Shown here piece after piece: positions 5,794 through 9,702 of a stretch of 9,702 nt of DNA. Below the pieces are notes generated by a model. It was not told the DNA's origin, made no database searches, and saw nothing but the letters and a program-made list of their open reading frames with translations. The number at the start of each line of letters is the position of its first letter. Position 1 is the first letter of the stretch. The stretch comes from Mucilaginibacter sp. UBA4741. GTDB taxonomy: Bacteria > Bacteroidota > Bacteroidia > Sphingobacteriales > Sphingobacteriaceae. The stretch lies in assembly GCA_002403905.1 (NCBI GenBank), contig DHIR01000181.1:1-9702 (forward strand), read 5' to 3'. Made by a program: the position numbers and the translations under genes.

Positions 5794-7110
5794 CTATTTA
5801 AAACCAAGCGCTATAGATATGACATCAGAGACCAGGTTGGTATTTTGCGAATAGTGTCCATACCTTATTTCGACATCGTGCAGGCCTTGCCAGCCCAGCA
5901 CTCCATTTGGTGGCGCTACCCTAAACCCTGCACCAAAAAACTGGCTATTAAACTTGGCATACTCGTAATTACTTGTGTAATACTGATCTGATAAATTATG
6001 AGCCTGGTAAGGCGCAAAATATTTTGAAGCGGTTTGGTCGTAATACCTGTAAAATGGTGATATAGATAAGAATGGCGTGATTTTGAACACAACTTCCAGA
6101 TTTGCGGTATTAGAATGGCTGCCCCAATTATCCATATAATATCGATAGTACGACCTGAAAATTATATTATCACCAAGAAAATAATTAGCTCTAAATCCTA
6201 ATGGCAACTTAAACCTGGACGAAGGCAGTTTTTCTATAGAGTCTTTTTTGTTGGTGAAATAAACCCGGTGAAAAGGTAAACCTAAATAGCCATTTTGAGA
6301 TACAAGATCAGCCAGGAACATTACCTGTAATCTTGAATTTATCATTTGCGAATAAGACATAGATGCCGTATACGTATTACGCGGGCTGGTTGGAATGCTT
6401 GGCGATGAGCTTTGGCCACCGCTGCCGCTTAATACCCTATTACCGCTTGCCGTAGTAATATACGTTGGCCCACTTGATACGGAAACCGTTGGTTGCGGGA
6501 TAAACTCGGACGGGTAAATTAACGTTACATGATCAAGGTATGCTTGTAGTTTTATGCCAAATTCACCGCTTTTATCATTTGTCTTTTGTGAGAAATGCAA
6601 ATCGGCCCCCAATGATTTGTAATTATACTCGCCCGAGTAATAAGAACCTATGCCAAAACTTGACCCTTTGATTTCATTTTCTATGGTCCAATCAAACGAT
6701 GGATAAATACGCGAGCCGCCTACTTTTGAAGCGCCTGAAGTAGATACATATGCAGCCGATGCCGAGGTATGATGATCTACCCCTAAACCAAATAAAAGTG
6801 TGTTTTTATGCTTAGGCTGTCCGTACCACGAAAACTTTAGATCAAGTCCGTTAGAAAAATCAGTAACCTTTTCTGTACCTATACCGCCTGTAACAGCAGA
6901 ATGATTGCCATCTTGATTATAATAACTTGATACCAGATTTACTTCTTCGACCTTAAGCGTTGTTGGATAGTACCGGTCTGAATCATTAATATCAACACGT
7001 TCATATAAGCCAATAGGAGCCTTCCGGCTTGTGTCTTGATTAATTTGCGAAAAGGCATTTAAGCGGCATATAAGTGCCAAACCTACAAAGGTTAAATATT
7101 TTTTTTTCAT
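5794..7110 (-). CDS. DUF3570 family outer-membrane beta-barrel protein
   Basis: This 438-residue protein has a signal peptide (KKK, hydrophobic 6-15, likely cleavage near S21 before QINQ). The mature part is a succession of amphipathic, aromatic-rich strands with polar turns, and the chain ends in ISIALGFK, with a C-terminal aromatic residue near the end as in outer-membrane barrels. It matches DUF3570 as found in Bacteroidota, including DGNHSAVTGGIGTE (67-80), DHHTSAS (112-118), RIYPSFDWT (134-142), RVYF (282-285), a DNWG turn (327-330) and YFAPYQAHN (364-372). A Ser/Gly/Pro-rich stretch (207-243) looks like a surface loop. DUF3570 proteins have no proven function. The gene is last in a unit with ApbE and DUF4266, starting 22 bp after the DUF4266 stop, and is probably translated from the same message. 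A paralogue lies upstream at 8518-9702. Confidence 0.85.
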   Translation of the reverse strand: MKKKYLTFVGLALICRLNAFSQINQDTSRKAPIGLYERVDINDSDRYYPTTLKVEEVNLVSSYYNQDGNHSAVTGGIGTEKVTDFSNGLDLKFSWYGQPKHKNTLLFGLGVDHHTSASAAYVSTSGASKVGGSRIYPSFDWTIENEIKGSSFGIGSYYSGEYNYKSLGADLHFSQKTNDKSGEFGIKLQAYLDHVTLIYPSEFIPQPTVSVSSGPTYITTASGNRVLSGSGGQSSSPSIPTSPRNTYTASMSYSQMINSRLQVMFLADLVSQNGYLGLPFHRVYFTNKKDSIEKLPSSRFKLPLGFRANYFLGDNIIFRSYYRYYMDNWGSHSNTANLEVVFKITPFLSISPFYRYYDQTASKYFAPYQAHNLSDQYYTSNYEYAKFNSQFFGAGFRVAPPNGVLGWQGLHDVEIRYGHYSQNTNLVSDVISIALGFK

Positions 7111-7132
7111 AAAAAATTATGCGGAAATGTAA

Positions 7133-7354
7133 TTAATTGCAACCGCAGCCGCCACCAGTCTTACCAGCGTTTGCACCTGATGCACTTTCACGATAGGATT
7201 GAAAGTTTAACTCATTCTTCTCTACTTTACGGTTAGAGAGCGCCATTTCAGAATCATTAAGCCTGCTTTTTTGATACTCATGTAAATGAACGCATGAACA
7301 AAAACTCATCATTACCATAAGGCATATAGAGAGTTTTACTATTTGATTGATCAT
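7133..7354 (-). CDS. DUF4266 small lipoprotein with Gly/Cys tail (GGGCGCN)
   Basis: This is a 73-residue protein. A short hydrophobic signal (about 4-18) leads to CSC at 19-21, and C21, preceded by Ser, is the likely lipidated cysteine although the lipobox FCSC is not ideal. The mature peptide is only about 53 residues: a polar helix-like segment (VHLHEYQKSRLNDSEMA, 22-38), then a Ser/Gly-rich stretch (ESASGANAGK, 56-65) and the end GGGCGCN (67-73). This fits DUF4266, whose members share the short lipoprotein format and the glycine-rich tail with a closing Cys-Gly-Cys-Asn. The last cysteines (C70, C72) could bind metal or a cofactor, or form a disulfide; no function is established. It lies 14 bp after the ApbE stop and 22 bp before DUF3570, so coexpression is very likely. 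It is short, but the lipoprotein signal and family tail make it convincing. Confidence 0.82.
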   Translation of the reverse strand: MINQIVKLSICLMVMMSFCSCVHLHEYQKSRLNDSEMALSNRKVEKNELNFQSYRESASGANAGKTGGGCGCN

Positions 7355-7368
7355 TTTAATTAGGGGGA

Positions 7369-8304
7369 TTATTGTTTAATATTTATGTTTTTTGAAGTAT
7401 ATAAACGGTTGTTGTCGTCAATAATTATAGCCTCAATATGTTTCATTTGATTGATCATGTGCAACCCTGTTTTAATACCCATGATCATTACCGGTGTTGC
7501 CATTGCATCAGCAATCTCGGCATTGGTTGTTATGATGGTTACACTTTTAATACCCGTAACCGGTAAACCGGTTAGCGGGTTAATGGTATGCGAATATTTC
7601 TTGCCATCAACCATAATAAATTTTTCATAGTTACCCGAGGTTGCTACAGCAAGGTCGGTAATATCCATATAGGAAAAGATCTCATGTGTCGAATCGGGAT
7701 TGGCAATGCCTATGGTCCACTTTTTACCATTGGGCTGTACTCCCCACGCGTTCAAATCGCCTGATGCATTGACCACCCCGCTGGTTACACCCTCTTGTTT
7801 CATAATTTGTTTTGCGCGCTCGGCGGCATAACCTTTACCTATCCCACCAAACCCTATGCGCATCCCTGTTTCACGTAAAAAAACGGTGCATTTTTCGTCA
7901 TCAAGTACAATATTTTTAAAGTTGATAAGCCTAACCATTTGCTTGGCGGTATCTTTATCAGGCAGCGAGGTCATGTTCTGATCAAAGTTCCACAGTTTTT
8001 TATCAACAGACCCATAAGTAATATCAAACGCACCCTGGGTTACTTCAGATATCCGGATGGAGCGTTTTATCAGATCAAAGGTTTCCCTGCTTACCGCAAC
8101 CGGTGCAATACCCGCATAATGGTTTATTTGGTTGGTTTCGCTATCATCGCTAAAAGTGGTAAGTAATTTCTCAATGCGTTTTATCTCATCAATACCGGCG
8201 TCAATTTTTTCATTTGCCCATTTTTCATCCCCCGCAACTACGCTAAGCTCAAAGCGGTTGCCCATTAGCTTAGCGCTTCTTTTAAAAATTTGGGGCTCTT
8301 TCAT
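7369..8304 (-). CDS. apbE: FAD:protein FMN transferase (ApbE family)
   Basis: This 311-residue protein transfers FMN from FAD to a Ser/Thr of a target protein, using Mg2+. The family's signature motifs are all present: MGNRFELSVV (14-23), FGGIGKGYAAER (152-163) for FAD binding, the ASGDL segment (180-184), TSGNYEKF (222-229), HTINPLTG (239-246) and DAMATPVMIMG (266-276), whose D266 and T270 correspond to the usual metal ligands. It therefore looks catalytically intact. There is no signal peptide or lipobox, unlike most ApbE proteins. An in-frame TAA lies two codons upstream of the ATG (8308-8310), so no longer N-terminus is hidden. The enzyme may act in the cytoplasm, or this subfamily may be exported in another way. 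It heads a tight unit with DUF4266 and DUF3570, so the natural inference is that its target is one of these or a protein encoded elsewhere; no FMN-binding domain protein is encoded in the window. Confidence 0.93.
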   Translation of the reverse strand: MKEPQIFKRSAKLMGNRFELSVVAGDEKWANEKIDAGIDEIKRIEKLLTTFSDDSETNQINHYAGIAPVAVSRETFDLIKRSIRISEVTQGAFDITYGSVDKKLWNFDQNMTSLPDKDTAKQMVRLINFKNIVLDDEKCTVFLRETGMRIGFGGIGKGYAAERAKQIMKQEGVTSGVVNASGDLNAWGVQPNGKKWTIGIANPDSTHEIFSYMDITDLAVATSGNYEKFIMVDGKKYSHTINPLTGLPVTGIKSVTIITTNAEIADAMATPVMIMGIKTGLHMINQMKHIEAIIIDDNNRLYTSKNINIKQ

Positions 8305-8408
8305 TGTTTATTAAAAAAATATACTTGTACTACTGGTATCAAATACTTACAGATCAGACAAAATAATACTTAATAGCCGGCTCCTTGCCCATTTTTTTAA
8401 CTAACGTG

Positions 8409-8416
8409 CAAAAGTA
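8409..8416 (-). promoter_or_regulatory. -7 promoter element for the apbE-DUF4266-DUF3570 unit
   Basis: On the minus strand the bases read TACTTTTG followed by CACG, an exact match to the TAnnTTTG -7 box of Bacteroidota. A -33 TTTG at the usual 19-21 bp spacing is not evident. Transcription would start near 8402 and leave a leader of roughly 98 nt before the apbE ATG. It lies downstream of the hairpin that follows the DUF3570 paralogue, which fits a separate transcript. Confidence 0.5.
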
Positions 8417-8446
8417 ATTATGATTGTAATTAATAGACTATTAAGC

Positions 8447-8486
8447 AGTGATTGCATCGCTTTGAGGGAAAAGCCCTGCAATCACT
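8447..8486 (-). terminator. Hairpin after the second DUF3570 gene, probable terminator
   Basis: AGTGATTGCA (8447-8456) and TGCAATCACT (8477-8486) form a perfect 10-bp stem. An inner AGGG/CCCT stem sits inside the 20-nt loop. It begins about 32 bp beyond the stop of the minus-strand DUF3570 gene and lies upstream of the candidate apbE promoter. A proper T-tract is missing on the minus strand (GCTTAATAG follows), so termination may be partial or Rho-assisted. Confidence 0.5.
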
Positions 8487-8517
8487 TTAGCAAATTCAAT
8501 TGTGGCTATTATAAAGC

Positions 8518-9702
8518 TTATTTAAACTTCATGGCCAATGTTAAAATATTCGAGTTTAAACCTGTCGACCGCATATAATGCCCGGCTCTTATCTCTAACG
8601 AATTAAAGTGCTGCCAGCCCAATACTCCGTTAGGAGGAGAAAGCCTTATGTTAGCACCAACAAAATTGCTGGTTAATGTAGACAGATCGTAATCGCTGGT
8701 GTAATAAGTTTCGGTTGGGCTATGTTGTCCATACGGTGCAAAATACTTTGTGCCTTGTTGGTTGTTATACCTATAAAAAGGACTTATTGATACAAATGAG
8801 GTCAACTTTACCGGTATTTCTAACTCGGCTGTATTGGCGCTGATGCCCCAGTTATCGTTATAATGACGATAAAAGGCACGGATGATAAAATGATCATCCA
8901 AAAAATAATTCAACCTTACGGCTATGGGTAATTTGTAGCGACTACCGGGCAGGCTTTCTATCCGTTCGTTTAAAATGCTATTGGTAGGGCCCACACCTGT
9001 GGCAAAATTGCTATTGAAATAAACCCGTTGATATTCGGTTGCCAGCAAGCCTTTTTGGTAGGATGGTTCAACAATCAAAGCCATTTGCAGACGTTGGGTA
9101 ATTACCTGCGATAAAGAAAAGGAGGCACTAAATGAATTACGGGGCTTGTAATCTACGGTTCCGCCGCCTCTGCTATCCCTGTTAGACCCGGACCCATAAC
9201 CCGCCGGTCGTAACTCAACGGGAAGAATCACTTTCCAGGTATCTAAAAAAGCAGTAGCCTTAAAATCAAACTGGGTATTTTTATTTTTGGAAAGGCGGGT
9301 TAAATTAATACCGCCTCCAAATGACTGGTAATCGAACTCATGAGAATAAGAACCTGTTATACCGAATGCGTTACCGGTTTTATCGTTTGATACTGTCCAG
9401 TTTAAAGAAGGATAAACACGAGTGTCTTGTCTTGATGCTGACGAAACGCTTAGCGGGTCAATTTTATCAGATGATGCTGAGGTATAATGATCAATGCCTA
9501 ATTCAAACGAAAAGCTATGCTTATAGCCATTAATGCTATATTTTGAAAGCTGCAGATCAAGCGTATTAGCAAAATCAGTTAAGTTTTCTGTGCCGATACC
9601 ACCGGTAACTGCCGAATTATTGCCATCCTGATGATAATAAGCGGACACCAGATTGACCTCATCTACTTTTAGTTTGCGGGCTTGATATGCACTGTCTTTA
9701 AC
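8518..9702 (-). CDS. Second DUF3570 outer-membrane beta-barrel protein (partial, N-terminus outside window)
   Basis: The frame is open to the right edge, giving 394 residues with a complete C-terminus (LAMKFK, then TAA). The GTG at 9648 is internal: 18 more in-frame codons before it encode VKDSAYQARKLKVDEVNL, which aligns with residues just after the signal peptide region of the first DUF3570 protein. The two proteins share block after block: DGNxSAVTGGIGTE, TDFxNxLDL, DHxTSAS, RxYPSxxWT, ExLPxSRxKLP, DNWG, YFAPYxxH, and PPNGVLGWQ near the end. They are therefore paralogues of the same barrel. Differences concentrate in loops; the Ser-rich loop of the first protein is replaced here by a shorter Gly/Arg/Ser loop. 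The upstream part of its operon, possibly with its own ApbE, DUF4266 or thioredoxin-like genes, lies beyond the window. Outer-membrane location is inferred from strand pattern and C-terminal Phe. Confidence 0.85.
   Translation of the reverse strand, partial: VKDSAYQARKLKVDEVNLVSAYYHQDGNNSAVTGGIGTENLTDFANTLDLQLSKYSINGYKHSFSFELGIDHYTSASSDKIDPLSVSSASRQDTRVYPSLNWTVSNDKTGNAFGITGSYSHEFDYQSFGGGINLTRLSKNKNTQFDFKATAFLDTWKVILPVELRPAGYGSGSNRDSRGGGTVDYKPRNSFSASFSLSQVITQRLQMALIVEPSYQKGLLATEYQRVYFNSNFATGVGPTNSILNERIESLPGSRYKLPIAVRLNYFLDDHFIIRAFYRHYNDNWGISANTAELEIPVKLTSFVSISPFYRYNNQQGTKYFAPYGQHSPTETYYTSDYDLSTLTSNFVGANIRLSPPNGVLGWQHFNSLEIRAGHYMRSTGLNSNILTLAMKFK

Noticed and set aside
5773..5991. Plus-strand 72-residue frame
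   Set aside because: It is antisense to the C-terminal strands of the DUF3570 barrel, where the real frame is strongly supported by its paralogue.
8305..8402. FMN riboswitch in the leader of the apbE unit
   Set aside because: The roughly 98-nt leader shows none of the conserved RFN-element segments and no multi-stem layout.
8518..9648. GTG at 9648 as start of the second DUF3570 gene
   Set aside because: The frame stays open to the window edge, and the 18 upstream codons align with the first paralogue, so this GTG is an internal valine.

Overview
The window looks like chromosomal DNA from a Bacteroidota bacterium, most likely Sphingobacteriaceae (Mucilaginibacter/Pedobacter-like). The reasons are moderate GC with AT-rich gaps, starts without Shine-Dalgarno sites, a TAnnTTTG-type promoter element, and the protein families present: DUF1080, DUF1801, DUF3570, DUF4266, a Tat-exported phosphoesterase and a GH49-like glycosidase. 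The genus is an inference. No rRNA, tRNA, CRISPR array or intact insertion sequence was seen.

Left part (1-3554, + strand). The 3' end of an unrecognised gene is followed by a long palindrome. Next comes an exported beta-helix glycosidase of the GH49 (dextranase/isopullulanase) type, closed by a strong intrinsic terminator. A DUF1080 (3-keto-disaccharide hydrolase-like) gene follows; a one-base frameshift removes its conserved C-terminal strand. The 537-bp gap after it has no convincing gene but holds a GC-rich REP-like palindrome, a second long nested palindrome with repeated GTATCAC words, and a possible promoter.

Middle part (3555-5612). A Tat-exported calcineurin-like metallophosphoesterase (+) converges on a two-gene minus-strand unit: an exported SGNH/GDSL esterase followed by a small DUF1801 protein.

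Right part (5794-9702, all minus). A compact three-gene unit encodes ApbE (FAD:protein FMN transferase), a 73-residue DUF4266 lipoprotein ending in GGGCGCN, and a DUF3570 outer-membrane beta-barrel. It has its own candidate promoter and lies directly downstream of a second, clearly paralogous DUF3570 gene that runs off the window. A flavin-attaching enzyme, a tiny Cys/Gly-tailed lipoprotein and a barrel together suggest an uncharacterised envelope redox or cofactor-handling system. This is the most interesting part of the window, but its function cannot be read from sequence alone.
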